Numbered from the stretch's first letter, positions 1 through 9,122 are shown. The stretch: DNA of 64,000 bases from Gammaproteobacteria bacterium 39-13 (GCA_001898235.1 MKTN01000071.1:39907-103906); one strand, 5' to 3'. The notes: generated from the letters alone by a model not told the origin. A program made the numbers and translations.

Positions 1-238
1 GACAGATTTCAGCGCAATGGCGCGCCCAATCTTTGGCCTCTGGCTGTAACCCATGGTTGACATGGATCGCGCTGAGCTCGAATGCAAAGGATTGAAGGAG
101 GCGCTGTTGCCACAACGCATGCAGCAACACATGAGAATCACGTCCCCCGCTATAAGCAACTACAACCCCAGCTTGCTGTAGTACGACATTCTCATCAAGC
201 CATTGCGAAATGGCTTCGGTAACGGATGAAAATAACAT
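1..238 (-). CDS. tilS: tRNA(Ile)-lysidine synthase, N-terminal part
   Basis: The enzyme ligates lysine to cytidine 34 of the AUA-reading tRNA(Ile), using ATP, in the cytoplasm. Only the first 79 codons are inside the window; the gene runs off the left edge. Translation of the reverse strand gives the PP-loop motif YSGGRDSH near residue 30 and the following conserved stretch HVNHGLQPEA, both typical of TilS. The start ATG is at 238, nine bases after the accA stop, so the two are probably co-transcribed, as expected for gammaproteobacteria where accA and tilS are neighbours. The PP-loop has Arg where many homologues have another residue (SGGxDS), which is within family variation. Confidence 0.93.
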   Translation of the reverse strand, partial: MLFSSVTEAISQWLDENVVLQQAGVVVAYSGGRDSHVLLHALWQQRLLQSFAFELSAIHVNHGLQPEAKDWARHCAEIC

Positions 239-247
239 GGTATAGCG

Positions 248-1198
248 TTAGGTTTCTCCTAACGCCATCCAACGTTTATAACGCAAATCGACTAAGCGAT
301 CATTGGGAATGCTTTTAACAAGCTGAAGATTATTCACCAAATGTGTTTTAAGCATGCTTGCCATGCGTTCCACATCACGATGAGCACCGCCTAATGGCTC
401 AGGAATGATGCCATCAATAAGCCCCAACGCAAGTAATCTTTCAGCTGTAATTCCCATAATTTCTGCAGCTTCGGGCGCTTTTTCAGCACTTTTAAACAAA
501 ATGGTTGCACACCCCTCCGGAGAGATAGTCGCATAATAGCTATATTGCAGCATCAATACTCTATCACCAACACCTATCCCCAACGCACCACCTGAACAGC
601 CTTCCCCAATAACCACTGCAATAATGGGGGCTTTTAGCTTCGCCATATCAAAAAGATTACGCGCAATCGCTTCACTTTGGCCGCGCGCTTCTGCTTCAAT
701 CCCAGGATAGGCGCCAGGGGTATCGATAAACGTGATAACAGGCAAAGAAAATTTTTCAGCCATTTCCATCAATCGTTTTGCACGACGATAACCTTCTGGA
801 TGCAGCATACCAAAGTTACGATAAATTTTTTCTTTGGTATCACGTCCTTTTTGTTGGCCTATAACCATCACGGGCTCCCCTTCAAGGCGAGCAATGCCGG
901 CGACCAAGGCATGATCATCCGCAAAAGTGCGATCACCATGCAATTCATCAAAATCGCTGAAGATCCTGGATATATAATCCAGAGAGTAAGGTCTTAACGG
1001 ATGGCGAGCCAATTGAGTTATTTGCCAAGCTGACAAATTACGAAACACGCTTGCTGTCAATTCACGGCTTTTGGCTTGCAATCGTGTGATCTCTTCGCCG
1101 ATGTTAATTTCACTATCTGAACCAACCAATCTCAGCGCCTCTATCTTTGCATCAAGCTCTGCGATAGGCTGTTCAAAATCAAGATAATTCGGATTCAT
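248..1198 (-). CDS. accA: acetyl-CoA carboxylase carboxyltransferase subunit alpha
   Basis: AccA with AccD transfers the carboxyl group from biotin to acetyl-CoA, giving malonyl-CoA for fatty-acid synthesis. The 316-residue product has the usual family length (E. coli 319). The N-terminal helix region ([17 protein letters not shown]), the HGDRTFADD segment and the oxyanion-forming stretch [15 protein letters not shown] followed by the [12 protein letters not shown] motif are all visible. The open frame extends further upstream, but the ATG at 1198 is preferred: an AGGA ribosome site lies upstream and the conserved N terminus begins here. It is followed closely by tilS. In E. coli dnaE lies just upstream of accA; here that position is taken by about 24 kb of other genes. 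Confidence 0.97.
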   Translation of the reverse strand: MNPNYLDFEQPIAELDAKIEALRLVGSDSEINIGEEITRLQAKSRELTASVFRNLSAWQITQLARHPLRPYSLDYISRIFSDFDELHGDRTFADDHALVAGIARLEGEPVMVIGQQKGRDTKEKIYRNFGMLHPEGYRRAKRLMEMAEKFSLPVITFIDTPGAYPGIEAEARGQSEAIARNLFDMAKLKAPIIAVVIGEGCSGGALGIGVGDRVLMLQYSYYATISPEGCATILFKSAEKAPEAAEIMGITAERLLALGLIDGIIPEPLGGAHRDVERMASMLKTHLVNNLQLVKSIPNDRLVDLRYKRWMALGET

Positions 1199-1556
1199 TA
1201 TTTTTATCCTGCATAAGTTACCCTTTTCATGCCCGCTGCCTGTATTCGTATTAATACAGATATACAGCTTAAAAATGCTGTTATTGTTGCAGCACAAAAG
1301 GGAAAAAATTAATTTCTAAGCAAGAATTCTTTCAAGGCAAAAGGGTAATTATAGCATTCTGGCAGCAGTCCAACCAATATATTGCACTATTTTGAAAAAA
1401 TTTTATTAATCCCTTGTAATTACGCAACAATATTGTCATATTCTTTTAATGAATACGGAAGAGTTTTGATAAGACTTTCTGTTCTTACAGAAAATTTTAT
1501 CACTCACCGCGTTCAGGTTTAGTTCTAACTAATACACCATTCAGGAGTGTTTCTAG
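1199..1556. promoter_or_regulatory. Divergent intergenic region accA / bufA
   Basis: This 358-base AT-rich gap separates the divergent accA and bufA-like genes and must hold both promoters. A 7-bp inverted repeat, TTTCTGT and ACAGAAA with a 4-base loop, sits at 1476-1493 about 65 bases before the bufA start and could be an operator or a leader hairpin. The bufA ribosome site AGGAG lies nine bases before its ATG. No convincing coding sequence is seen. The assignment of the repeat as an operator is inference. Confidence 0.45.
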
Positions 1557-1811
1557 ATGAAACGGACGTCCAAAACAGCTCTAGCTCTTGCTGCTGCAGC
1601 AGCCGCACTCTTTGCAACAGGTTGTTCTACAATGTGCGGAGAATCACACGAAGCTTTAGTTAAATGCGCGGGTTCAAACGCGTGCAAAGGCTCTAGCGAA
1701 TGTGCTACCCCAGACAACTCTTGCAAAGGCCGTAACGGCTGCAAAGGTAATGGCTGGTCATACATGACTAGAAGTGAATGTGTAGGCACCGGTGGTACAG
1801 TCGTTGACTAA
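1557..1811 (+). CDS. BufA2-like bufferin precursor peptide
   Basis: An 84-residue protein with an alanine-rich signal peptide (about residues 1-23) followed by a short cysteine-rich core. The core shows the repeated pattern NACKG / NSCKG / NGCKG and a C-terminal SEC near residue 75, which I recognise from BufA2-type bufferins, ribosomally made metallophores of the periplasm. In characterised bufferins an MNIO enzyme converts core cysteines into thiooxazoles that bind copper. The genes downstream encode just such an enzyme (2152-3018) and its partner (3015-3794). The segment around Cys23 (LFATGC) loosely resembles a lipobox, but position -3 is Ala, so a lipoprotein is less likely than a cleaved precursor. 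A strong terminator-like hairpin follows the stop codon. The family assignment rests on the pattern and context. Confidence 0.8.
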   Translation: MKRTSKTALALAAAAAALFATGCSTMCGESHEALVKCAGSNACKGSSECATPDNSCKGRNGCKGNGWSYMTRSECVGTGGTVVD

Positions 1812-1824
1812 TACCCCCTTTGCC

Positions 1825-1860
1825 AAATGAGGCAGCAAACTTATGTTTGTTGCCTCATTT
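1825..1860 (+). terminator. Terminator-like hairpin after bufA
   Basis: A 16-bp stem (one G-U pair) with a TTAT loop, beginning AAATGAGGCA and ending TGCCTCATTT followed by another T. It lies 13 bases after the bufA stop. It may end most transcripts after the precursor gene so that the peptide is made in excess over its modifying enzymes. Confidence 0.75.
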
Positions 1861-1924
1861 TACCCTCCTCATGATATCAATATACCAACGGCAGTTGGGT
1901 TCAAAAATTCAACCAAATGAGCAT

Positions 1925-2145
1925 ACATATTCGAACCAGTTTTAATTTGGGCGAGACGCCAAACGAACGAATCCTCGTGCACGTTTGCAATGGCTCAAAG
2001 CTGGATTAAGAGCGGATCCCAGGCGCGTACGGCTTTTGGTACAAAACTGGGGTGAAAGAGTAATGGCAACAACCTACCTTCGCTGAAAAGCTACGACAAG
2101 GCCTATACAGCCGCGCCAAAGCATTAAGCGTAGATGGGAGCATAA
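1925..2145 (-). repeat. Dispersed intergenic repeat, copy C
   Basis: Read on the minus strand, this segment shares both ends with two other copies (35590-35785 and 42982-43165). The end near 2075-2145 matches the TACGCT...GGC...AGCC...GCGAAGG end of the copy at 42982, and the end near 1930-1965 matches the CGTCT...AAA...TGGTTCGA end of the copy at 35590. The middle has diverged. It fills most of the gap between bufA and bufB. No protein-coding content is evident. Confidence 0.6.
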
Positions 2146-2151
2146 TTCAGT

Positions 2152-3018
2152 ATGGAAGAATATATGAGAAGTATTACAAAGGATCTCCCCTATCTCGGCT
2201 TTGGGCTCGGCCTAAGAACAGATCATTATCAAGACATCATTGAGCAGCAACCGGCTATTGATTGGTTTGAAATTATTACTGAAAACTATTTAGTGCCTGG
2301 CGGAAAACCGCTTTATTACCTGGATAAAATTAGAGAACATTATCCCATTGTGATGCATGGGGTTTCTATGTCGCTTGGCAGCACAGATTCTCTCGACTTG
2401 GACTATTTAGCGCAAGTAAAAGCGCTTGCAGACAGAATTAATGCGAAATGGCTTTCTGATCATCTTTGCTGGACAGGGGTGCATCAAAAAAATATGCATG
2501 ATTTACTACCCCTTCCCTATACAGAAGAAGCACTCAAGCATGTTGTAAGCAAAATCAAACAAGCACAAGATTTTCTTGGGCGGCAAATGTTGATTGAAAA
2601 CGTTTCAAGCTATTTAACCTATTCCAGTTCAGCAATGACAGAATGGGATTTTTTAAGAGAAGTCGCAGAACAAGCAGATTGCTTGATATTATTAGACATT
2701 AATAATATCTATGTCAGCTCATTTAACCATGGATTTGATCCTAAAGATTATCTTGCCGGGATCCCTGCGCATCGCGTTCAACAATTCCATTTAGCAGGAC
2801 ATACCAATAATGGCGATCATATTATCGATACCCACGATCATCCCGTCATTGATCCTGTGTGGCATCTATACGCAGAAGCATTAAATCGTTTTGGTAAAGT
2901 CTCGACTATGATTGAGCGAGACGATCATATTCCTGCTCTCTCAGTTCTACTTGAGGAGCTCGAACAAGCAAAACATATCGCCCGTGATGTTTACTCCCTT
3001 GAAGGAGAAAAAGCATGA
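2152..3018 (+). CDS. MNIO family (DUF692) enzyme, BufB-like
   Basis: A multinuclear non-heme iron oxidase of the DUF692/MNIO family, with a TIM-barrel fold and clustered metal ligands. Visible metal-binding motifs include [49 protein letters not shown] and IERDD, in the family's normal order. Its likely job is to oxidise cysteines of the bufferin precursor encoded upstream at 1557. The stop overlaps the start of the next gene by four bases (ATGA), which indicates translational coupling with the partner protein. The start could be 2152 or the in-frame ATG at 2164, which has GGAAG just upstream and begins closer to the conserved LGFGLGLR segment. Length 288 (or 284) residues, normal for the family. 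Confidence 0.93.
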   Translation: MEEYMRSITKDLPYLGFGLGLRTDHYQDIIEQQPAIDWFEIITENYLVPGGKPLYYLDKIREHYPIVMHGVSMSLGSTDSLDLDYLAQVKALADRINAKWLSDHLCWTGVHQKNMHDLLPLPYTEEALKHVVSKIKQAQDFLGRQMLIENVSSYLTYSSSAMTEWDFLREVAEQADCLILLDINNIYVSSFNHGFDPKDYLAGIPAHRVQQFHLAGHTNNGDHIIDTHDHPVIDPVWHLYAEALNRFGKVSTMIERDDHIPALSVLLEELEQAKHIARDVYSLEGEKA

Positions 3019-3794
3019 TGTTAGGACATCTTCAATCTAGTTTCCAAGAATACCTCATGCATGGCACGATAAAAACCATGCTTCCTCAAGTTGCGCCTGA
3101 TGAACGCTTTAGCGCTGAAAAAAGATTAAAAGTGTATTTTGATTCCTATCGGATCAGACTGATGGAAATATTGAAGCTGGATTTTCCTAAAACACACACT
3201 TTATTGGGCGATGAAAATTTCGAAAATGCCTTTCATGCTTATCTTACCCAGCACACCTCAACACATTTTTCAGTAAGATATTTTGGGCAGCATTTCAGCC
3301 AATTTCTTGCAACAAATGCACCTTATAAAGATTACCCGGTTTTTAAGGAAATGGCGCAATTTGAGTGGGCTGTAGCCTATACAATTGATGCCAAAGATGC
3401 TCCGCTTATCAACACAGAAATACTCTCTTCTCTTTCAGGTGAAGAATGGCAAACCCTCAGCTTTTGCTTTCATCCCAGTGTCACAAGCTGTGTTTTTGCG
3501 TGGGATACGCCTCAATTATGGCAGCATATCGATAATGAAGAGCCTGCACGGCCTCCTGTGCTACAAGAAGCGCCCATACGCTGGCTACTTTGGCGCAAAG
3601 GCCAAAGAAGCCTATTTCGTTCTTGCACAGTTGCTGAAGAGAAAATGTTCGAATCAATTTTGAATAAGGACAATTTTGCTCAAATTTGCGAAAATCTCTT
3701 AGACACCGTGCCAGAGGAGGAAATTCCTCTCACCTGCGCCCAAACGCTTTTTAAGTGGGTTAGCGAAGATATGATATCCTCTATCTCTTCTTGA
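3015..3794 (+). CDS. DUF2063-type MNIO partner protein, BufC-like
   Basis: A 259-residue protein with the N-terminal pattern of DUF2063 (putative DNA-binding domain) proteins: [12 protein letters not shown] followed by [29 protein letters not shown]. In bufferin and related RiPP systems this partner recruits the precursor peptide to the MNIO enzyme. The overlap with the upstream gene supports a stable stoichiometric complex. It is the last gene of the bufferin locus; no exporter or copper regulator is seen next to it. The C-terminal half is less conserved and gives no further motif. Confidence 0.88.
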   Translation: MMLGHLQSSFQEYLMHGTIKTMLPQVAPDERFSAEKRLKVYFDSYRIRLMEILKLDFPKTHTLLGDENFENAFHAYLTQHTSTHFSVRYFGQHFSQFLATNAPYKDYPVFKEMAQFEWAVAYTIDAKDAPLINTEILSSLSGEEWQTLSFCFHPSVTSCVFAWDTPQLWQHIDNEEPARPPVLQEAPIRWLLWRKGQRSLFRSCTVAEEKMFESILNKDNFAQICENLLDTVPEEEIPLTCAQTLFKWVSEDMISSISS

Positions 3795-3849
3795 TGGGAT
3801 ATGTTAGTTGCTAACTATTCTTAAATGAGCTCATTGTTCGCATTCTAAG

Positions 3850-3879
3850 GCCCTATCTAGGTTAAAAACCAAATAGGGC
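3850..3879 (+). terminator. Hairpin downstream of bufBC
   Basis: A stem GCCCTAT/ATAGGGC enclosing an inner stem GGTT/AACC lies 56 bases after the bufC stop. There is no clear T-run after it, so it may be a weak terminator or a transcript-end stabiliser. Confidence 0.45.
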
Positions 3880-4010
3880 AGCTATCTACCTTATGTGTCT
3901 CTCATCTAATAGACATTCAAGCCGACCAATTTTAAAATAAACATGTCAAATGCTGGGCATTACCTTATAATGCACCATTTTAATGTAACAACTGAGTACC
4001 TAAACGCTAC

Positions 4011-4955
4011 ATGAGCTTAATCAAGAAATTTTATTATCCTCTCGGCAAACTACCAAGCTTAATTTTAAGGTGGTTTGATAACAATTTAACGCCCGTACAT
4101 ACAGGCCCCAATAAAATTGATTGGGCGAGGATCCTCCCTTTCATTGCTATTCACCTCGCATGCTTTGGGGTGTTTTTTGTCGGTTATAGCGGTTTTGCGC
4201 TTGGCTTTGCTATCTTCCTTTATGCGTTGAGAGTTTTTGCTATTACAGGGTTTTACCATCGTTATTTTTCTCATAAAACCTTTAAAGCCAATCGGTTTTG
4301 GCAATTTATCTTTGCTGTCATTGGTTTAACTGCCGTTCAAAGAGGCCCCTTGTGGTGGGCTGCTCATCATCGTGATCATCATCTCTTTTCTGATCAAGAA
4401 CCTGATGCGCACTCTCCTGTTCAACATGGGTTCATTTGGAGTCATTTAGGATGGTTTTTATCGAAAAAATATTTCCATTATGACGCTAAACGGATCCAAG
4501 ATTTTCTGCGTTTTCCAGAATTACGTTTTATAGATAGATTTGATGTTATCGTTCCCATTTTATTTGCTGTGGGCACATATGGTTTAGGCGAATACTTGAA
4601 TCATTATCACCCAGCATTAAACACCAATGGATTACAACTTCTGGTTTGGGGATTTTGTCTTTCAACCGTTTGCGTCTTCCATGCAACCTTTACCATTAAT
4701 TCTTTATCACATTGTTTCGGCTCAAAACCGCATAAGACATCGGATAATAGCAGAAACAATTTTTTCTTAGCCTTGCTTAGCTTTGGCGAAGGATGGCATA
4801 ACAACCATCATTTCTATCCTGCCTGTGCAAGACAAGGCTTTAAGTGGTGGCAAATTGATATCACCTATTACTTGTTATTGGGCTTGGAAAAAATAAAAGT
4901 TATTAAAGAATTACGCCAACCACCCAAATCTATTCTTAACGGCGCCCCACATTAA
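4011..4955 (+). CDS. Membrane fatty-acid (acyl-CoA/acyl-lipid) desaturase
   Basis: A 314-residue integral membrane di-iron desaturase that introduces a cis double bond, most likely at delta-9, into a saturated acyl chain. The three histidine boxes are visible: HRYFSH near residue 84, HHRDHH near residue 120 and HNNHH near residue 263. Hydrophobic segments lie before and between the boxes as in stearoyl-CoA desaturase-like enzymes. It is monocistronic and followed by a perfect 10-bp hairpin at 4967-4993. It probably adjusts membrane fluidity. The exact acyl carrier cannot be told from the sequence. Confidence 0.93.
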   Translation: MSLIKKFYYPLGKLPSLILRWFDNNLTPVHTGPNKIDWARILPFIAIHLACFGVFFVGYSGFALGFAIFLYALRVFAITGFYHRYFSHKTFKANRFWQFIFAVIGLTAVQRGPLWWAAHHRDHHLFSDQEPDAHSPVQHGFIWSHLGWFLSKKYFHYDAKRIQDFLRFPELRFIDRFDVIVPILFAVGTYGLGEYLNHYHPALNTNGLQLLVWGFCLSTVCVFHATFTINSLSHCFGSKPHKTSDNSRNNFFLALLSFGEGWHNNHHFYPACARQGFKWWQIDITYYLLLGLEKIKVIKELRQPPKSILNGAPH

Positions 4956-4966
4956 AAACTCTACCG

Positions 4967-4993
4967 CGCTCTGCCCTTTTTTTGGGCAGAGCG
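4967..4993 (+). terminator. Terminator hairpin after the desaturase
   Basis: A perfect 10-bp stem CGCTCTGCCC/GGGCAGAGCG with a loop of T residues, 11 bases after the stop codon. There is no T-run 3' of the stem, so Rho-independence is not certain. Confidence 0.6.
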
Positions 4994-5095
4994 ACAACCT
5001 TCGCAGATTATTCTTCAGCTTTGTTTGCTTGATATTTGAGAATAATTCTTTATAATGCATCTCTTTGTTAACTTTCTCACAAAGAGGTTCTTTTA

Positions 5096-5677
5096 GTGCG
5101 TTTTCAGTTTGTCCTTACTCCTCAAAATCAACAACTACTCACTTCTGCAAAAGCGGAAAATCAGCGATTGCTTATATTAGCTCAAAAGCAATATACAGAT
5201 GCGACAACTATATTCGATCAAACAGAAGCAGTTTTACAATCGCTCGCGGGACTCGTGGATGACGAAGAGCTTCCTATAGAAAGCTGGAAGTCAGCAAAGA
5301 GCGAATATGAACAAGCACGTAAAGAGGTTGAGGGGTTTCAGTTTGTTGAACAATGGCTGCGAGAATTTGAGCAATTTTCTCAACGCACCTATTCAACACA
5401 AGAATATACTTGGTTAGCACAAAACTTACAGCGGCGCTTTCCAGAGCTAGATAAAGTAATACAAGCGATAACCATTGTCGATCCTACTCCTGATGTCACA
5501 CCTAAAAATTACGGTGCGACTCCTAAAGAACCTTTTGGGACGCTTTTCTTGAAGCACTATTACTTAAAATCACAAATGGAAAAAGCATCGAAAAATAATA
5601 ACAACAAAAATAAAGAAAATGATCCTAGCTTAGATCCCAATAAAATAAATAATCAAAAGAGGAAAATAACTTTTTAA
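5096..5677 (+). CDS. Hypothetical protein, helical with Asn/Lys-rich tail
   Basis: A 193-residue protein that I do not recognise. It begins with GTG, supported by an AGAGG ribosome site eight bases upstream. Residues 1-110 are rich in Gln, Glu and Ala and look largely helical, possibly coiled coil. The last 40 residues are a low-complexity tail rich in Asn and Lys (KNNNNKNKEND). No signal peptide or membrane segment is seen. It is convergent with the next gene, with only six bases between the stops. The composition would fit a secreted substrate of the Dot/Icm system, but nothing in the sequence proves it. Confidence 0.7.
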   Translation: MRFQFVLTPQNQQLLTSAKAENQRLLILAQKQYTDATTIFDQTEAVLQSLAGLVDDEELPIESWKSAKSEYEQARKEVEGFQFVEQWLREFEQFSQRTYSTQEYTWLAQNLQRRFPELDKVIQAITIVDPTPDVTPKNYGATPKEPFGTLFLKHYYLKSQMEKASKNNNNKNKENDPSLDPNKINNQKRKITF

Positions 5678-5683
5678 AAGTTC

Positions 5684-6208
5684 TTAGCCTCGACGGCCTC
5701 CTGATTTACGGATAGACGCTTTGCCTTTTTCTTCGGAAGGATTTTGTGTTTCAGTTTGCGCGCTCACAGTAGACTGAGGTTGTTTTTCTTCTACCGGCTT
5801 TTTAACTACAATTTTTCCTTCCTTTTTATGCAAGTTGAATCCATTATTGGTTGCATAAAAAGGAAATTCTCCCTCTTCTTGCGGGATAAAGTACCATTGT
5901 AATTTACTATTAGGATTCAATACCAAGGATTCCTGGGTAAGGCCAGAAGTGCCTTGTAGGTATTGCGTTGAGACCTTTTGACCAAATTTTCCGTAATATA
6001 ATGAGACGGCCACAGGTTTATCGTTAGTGATAACGAGTATATAAGGTAAACCTATCTCAAATTGAAGTTCAGTCTGTGATATCACAGGCGCATCAACTGA
6101 GCCCTCTATCACAATATCAGTTAAATGAGGCAACGGTGCGTCAGCATAAGCTATATGCACCGAAAAATTTAGCAAAAAACACTGTAAAAGAAAAAATCCC
6201 TTTTTCAT
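5684..6208 (-). CDS. Putative exported cupredoxin-fold protein
   Basis: A 174-residue protein with a clear signal peptide (about residues 1-24, ending AYADA). The body is predicted mainly beta, with the stretch YFIPQEEGEFPFYATNN and a closing GKIVV strand that resemble cupredoxin-like domains. The usual Cys-His-Met copper ligands are not evident, so a metal site is doubtful. The C-terminal 35 residues are hydrophilic and low in complexity, ending in a Gly/Arg-rich tail. It lies six bases downstream of 6215-6811 on the same strand, so the two probably form an operon. The fold assignment is an inference from pattern only. Confidence 0.65.
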   Translation of the reverse strand: MKKGFFLLQCFLLNFSVHIAYADAPLPHLTDIVIEGSVDAPVISQTELQFEIGLPYILVITNDKPVAVSLYYGKFGQKVSTQYLQGTSGLTQESLVLNPNSKLQWYFIPQEEGEFPFYATNNGFNLHKKEGKIVVKKPVEEKQPQSTVSAQTETQNPSEEKGKASIRKSGGRRG

Positions 6209-6214
6209 AAAACC

Positions 6215-6811
6215 TTATGATGTCGTCGCAGCTTTTTTTCTTGTTGTACGAGTCGTAGATGACGTAGTATGCGTAGGCAGCGTCTTACGGATATCGTTTA
6301 CTTCTTTTGTGGTTAAAGATCTAAAGCCAGACGAAGCACTGCTGTCTTTAACACTTATACGCTCAATTTTAATACCAGGCTCTAATTTTTCTAACAAAGG
6401 TTTAATTTCTTCAATCTTGTCTACTTCCAATTCAAAAGACAGATCATATTCCTTATCATTCTTATCTCGCCAAGTATTATAGGATTTAACATATTCATCG
6501 ATACTTTCTTTTAACACTTGAAGCGATTGTGGTTCGCTTGAGACCAGAGAAAATCCCATACCACCATCAGATAAAGGAACCATCTTACAGCCAACTAGTT
6601 TGTTTCCAATTTTCTTGGCAATGGTGATAGCTTTGCCGTGAGTAATCTTAGCCGCTTCCTCGTCAGTTATAAATCCTGCACCTTTGAATTTTGCTCTGAT
6701 GCCATTGTATAGCGCAGTTTGCAGCAGCAATAACCGCTCAAGCTTTTCATTTTTATCTTTTTGAATTTTTGTTCGAACACCTGGATGATGAGTCGCACCG
6801 GAAGTGGCCAT
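6215..6811 (-). CDS. Hypothetical protein, Thr/Ser/Arg-rich C terminus
   Basis: A 198-residue cytoplasmic-looking protein that I cannot assign to a family. The middle portion (about 35-150) has mixed alpha/beta character; the C-terminal 25 residues are a Thr/Ser/Arg/Lys-rich low-complexity tail. There is no signal peptide or membrane segment. It is the first gene of a probable two-gene unit with the exported protein at 5684-6208. A role as a secreted substrate is possible given the organism, but there is no direct evidence. Confidence 0.65.
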   Translation of the reverse strand: MATSGATHHPGVRTKIQKDKNEKLERLLLLQTALYNGIRAKFKGAGFITDEEAAKITHGKAITIAKKIGNKLVGCKMVPLSDGGMGFSLVSSEPQSLQVLKESIDEYVKSYNTWRDKNDKEYDLSFELEVDKIEEIKPLLEKLEPGIKIERISVKDSSASSGFRSLTTKEVNDIRKTLPTHTTSSTTRTTRKKAATTS

Positions 6812-6923
6812 ACGCTATACCTAATACATTACTTTTATCATCGAAAAAGTGTATAGAGCTAACTTACACAAGTCAAGTCATCTTTTCTGCCTACCTGCCC
6901 GCTGGTCAAAAAAATATGTGTAA

Positions 6924-8111
6924 CTACAAATGCGCTAATTTCCACCCTATCATCATGAGAATCGTCGCGTAAAAGGGAATTTTCACGTAAGAAAAACCCG
7001 TTAATTTGTATAAGATATTACAAACCGTCAGCACAATGATAGCGGGATAGCAAATTTCCATAATAGGATGTAGGAACCCCATAATTGCGGTAAAACCGAA
7101 TGTTGAAAAAACAATCGTTATACCGATGGTTAAAATCATCATCCATCCATAACTATAGGGAATTTTTGCCCCCAAACTCGTGTTCATCATTTCCACATGA
7201 ATAACATCTACAACGGCAACCGCTAAACTCATCACGGTGGTTAAACACGCTAATGCGATGGCAATATTTGCAATTAATGCCAATTTTTCACCCAAAAGAT
7301 GTACAGCAAGATTTGATAATACCTGCTCAGGAAGCACACCAGCGATCATTTGGTGATGCATCGCTGCGCTATAGCAAAGTCCCACATAGATGATCCCTAG
7401 TAATCCACCACCAATCAGGCTTGCAAAGACATAAGTCGGTATTATTTTAGCTTTTGCTTCGTTAGGATCGCTGATATTCAGCTTTTCTTTGAGCAATATC
7501 CAGATACTGACAGAAAAGAAAATAGATGCTAGCAAATCCATGGTATCATACCCTACTGCCAAGCCCTTTATGATTGCATGAACGGGCGTGTGATCACTTG
7601 GCGGTAAAGTGCCTCCTTTGATGAAACTTACCGCAATAATGATAATTAAAGTTAAAACTAATAAAGGACTTAATACATAACCTAAGATAGGGATAATAAA
7701 GTCTCTTTTTGCAATCAAACCCAATGTTAAAAGCCCAGCCACTAAGCTAAAAATCCACAAATTTAAATCAGGAAAATAAGGTGTGACGGCACCATAAGCG
7801 ACGATAAAACATCGAGGCATTACGCCAATAGGACCTAGTAGCGCAAGTAACAAAATAACAATGATATATCCCGGGATCTCGCCTATACGATAAAAAAACT
7901 TTTTGCAATCACCTTCAAATAAAACGCTCCCCAATAAACCTAGTAAAGGCGCCCCTACGGCAGTGATAGCAAGCCCAATTAAAGCCCAGGATATTTTTTC
8001 ACCCGTTATTTGCCCTAACAATAAGGGAAATACAACGTTTCCCGAGCCAAAAAACATTGAAAAAATAGCAATACCTGTAGACCATGCGATAGCTATTGAA
8101 GGTAATTTCAT
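6924..8111 (-). CDS. brnQ: Branched-chain amino acid transporter, BrnQ/LIVCS family
   Basis: A polytopic inner-membrane carrier of about 395 residues with roughly 12 hydrophobic segments. Family features are the N-terminal FGSGNVVFPLLLG segment, the PRCFIVAYG stretch and the central GYDTMDLLAS motif, all typical of the LIVCS cation symporters for Leu, Ile and Val. The ATG at 8111 is chosen because the conserved N terminus begins there; an in-frame TTG two codons upstream is the alternative. It stands alone between two unrelated minus-strand genes. Substrate is inferred from the family. Amino-acid import fits a host-associated auxotroph. Confidence 0.88.
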   Translation of the reverse strand: MKLPSIAIAWSTGIAIFSMFFGSGNVVFPLLLGQITGEKISWALIGLAITAVGAPLLGLLGSVLFEGDCKKFFYRIGEIPGYIIVILLLALLGPIGVMPRCFIVAYGAVTPYFPDLNLWIFSLVAGLLTLGLIAKRDFIIPILGYVLSPLLVLTLIIIIAVSFIKGGTLPPSDHTPVHAIIKGLAVGYDTMDLLASIFFSVSIWILLKEKLNISDPNEAKAKIIPTYVFASLIGGGLLGIIYVGLCYSAAMHHQMIAGVLPEQVLSNLAVHLLGEKLALIANIAIALACLTTVMSLAVAVVDVIHVEMMNTSLGAKIPYSYGWMMILTIGITIVFSTFGFTAIMGFLHPIMEICYPAIIVLTVCNILYKLTGFSYVKIPFYATILMMIGWKLAHL

Positions 8112-8145
8112 AAGCAACTTATGGGATCACTCCCTCGACATTTAA

Positions 8146-8979
8146 CTAAAGCGGATCTTTCTTTAATGTTCCTACGGCTAAAATATTCCCTTCATATTCT
8201 TCTGCACCGCTGTGACCTAAATTAATCGTTAAATCTGCATAAACTTTTCCACCAAGCTGATTCCAAAGCTTACAAAACTGATAATCTTCAGAAAAATACT
8301 GTCCATCATGAACAGTCAATTCAAAAAGCGAGTACATTTTTTCTTGCACTTCGCGTGATAAGTCTTTAGCTGGGTTTTTCACTTTAAGCTCAGGATAGTG
8401 CGCACACATTTTTTCGAGCGTTTCTCGTTGGATTAACATAAATGCAGTGGCAGCATGATCTACTTCAATAATGCCATCTCTCACCTCTCGCGAAGGGCCA
8501 AAATTAACCGCATAATCAACGAGATTTGCCTTAATCTTACGACGGAACTCTTCCGGAGATAATTGATCGTCCATCACAATCTGCCTTAGAACTGGGCTGC
8601 GCAATCGTTCCCAGATATATTTCTTTTTGGGAAAAGTTGCTGCAATGATTGGCTTATTCGCAGAGAGTAGTTTTTTAAGATCTTCTGGTTCCCAGCGCAT
8701 ATCAGCATCAACAAAAAGCAAATGCGTAATCGTCGGATCACTTAAAGCGTGTGCGACAAAAAAATTGCGCGCTCTTGGCACTAAACTTTCATGTAAAATA
8801 AATTTATGGGCCAATTTAACATTTTTTATCTGATGGAAATAATTGAAGGTTTTCACCAAAGAAAGCGTATAATTAGCGTGGCATAAGCCTGCATAGCATG
8901 GTGTTGCAATGAGTACTTTAATCTCAGGAGCTTCTTTAGTCTCTGTATTTTTAAGCGCTGTCACAATGTCTAGCACCAT
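8146..8979 (-). CDS. GT-A fold glycosyltransferase-like protein
   Basis: A 277-residue protein with a nucleotide-sugar-transferase-like N-terminal half: a beta strand VLIATPCYAG, a later HESLVPRARN segment, and FVDADMRWEP around residue 92, where DAD serves as the DXD metal-binding motif. The C-terminal half contains FSEDYQFCKLW and ADLTINLGHSG, similar to the acceptor side of small GT-A enzymes found in phages and bacteria. It has no membrane anchor. The sugar donor and acceptor cannot be predicted. It starts 34 bases upstream of the brnQ start and is read in the same direction. Confidence 0.75.
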   Translation of the reverse strand: MVLDIVTALKNTETKEAPEIKVLIATPCYAGLCHANYTLSLVKTFNYFHQIKNVKLAHKFILHESLVPRARNFFVAHALSDPTITHLLFVDADMRWEPEDLKKLLSANKPIIAATFPKKKYIWERLRSPVLRQIVMDDQLSPEEFRRKIKANLVDYAVNFGPSREVRDGIIEVDHAATAFMLIQRETLEKMCAHYPELKVKNPAKDLSREVQEKMYSLFELTVHDGQYFSEDYQFCKLWNQLGGKVYADLTINLGHSGAEEYEGNILAVGTLKKDPL

Positions 8980-9122
8980 CTATTTTATTGAAAGGCTAGA
9001 CTAATTATCGGCACAGTTTATGATGGACTTAGATTTAATTTTCTATCAACATAATCGGCAACCAGCCTATTTTGCTGACGCAAGATGCATCCGTGCTCAA
9101 ATAATTGAAAAATCTAAAGTAG

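Noticed and set aside
1553..1789. 78-codon minus-strand frame opposite the bufA-like gene
   Set aside because: The sense strand has a signal peptide, ribosome site and a recognised Cys pattern; the antisense product has none.
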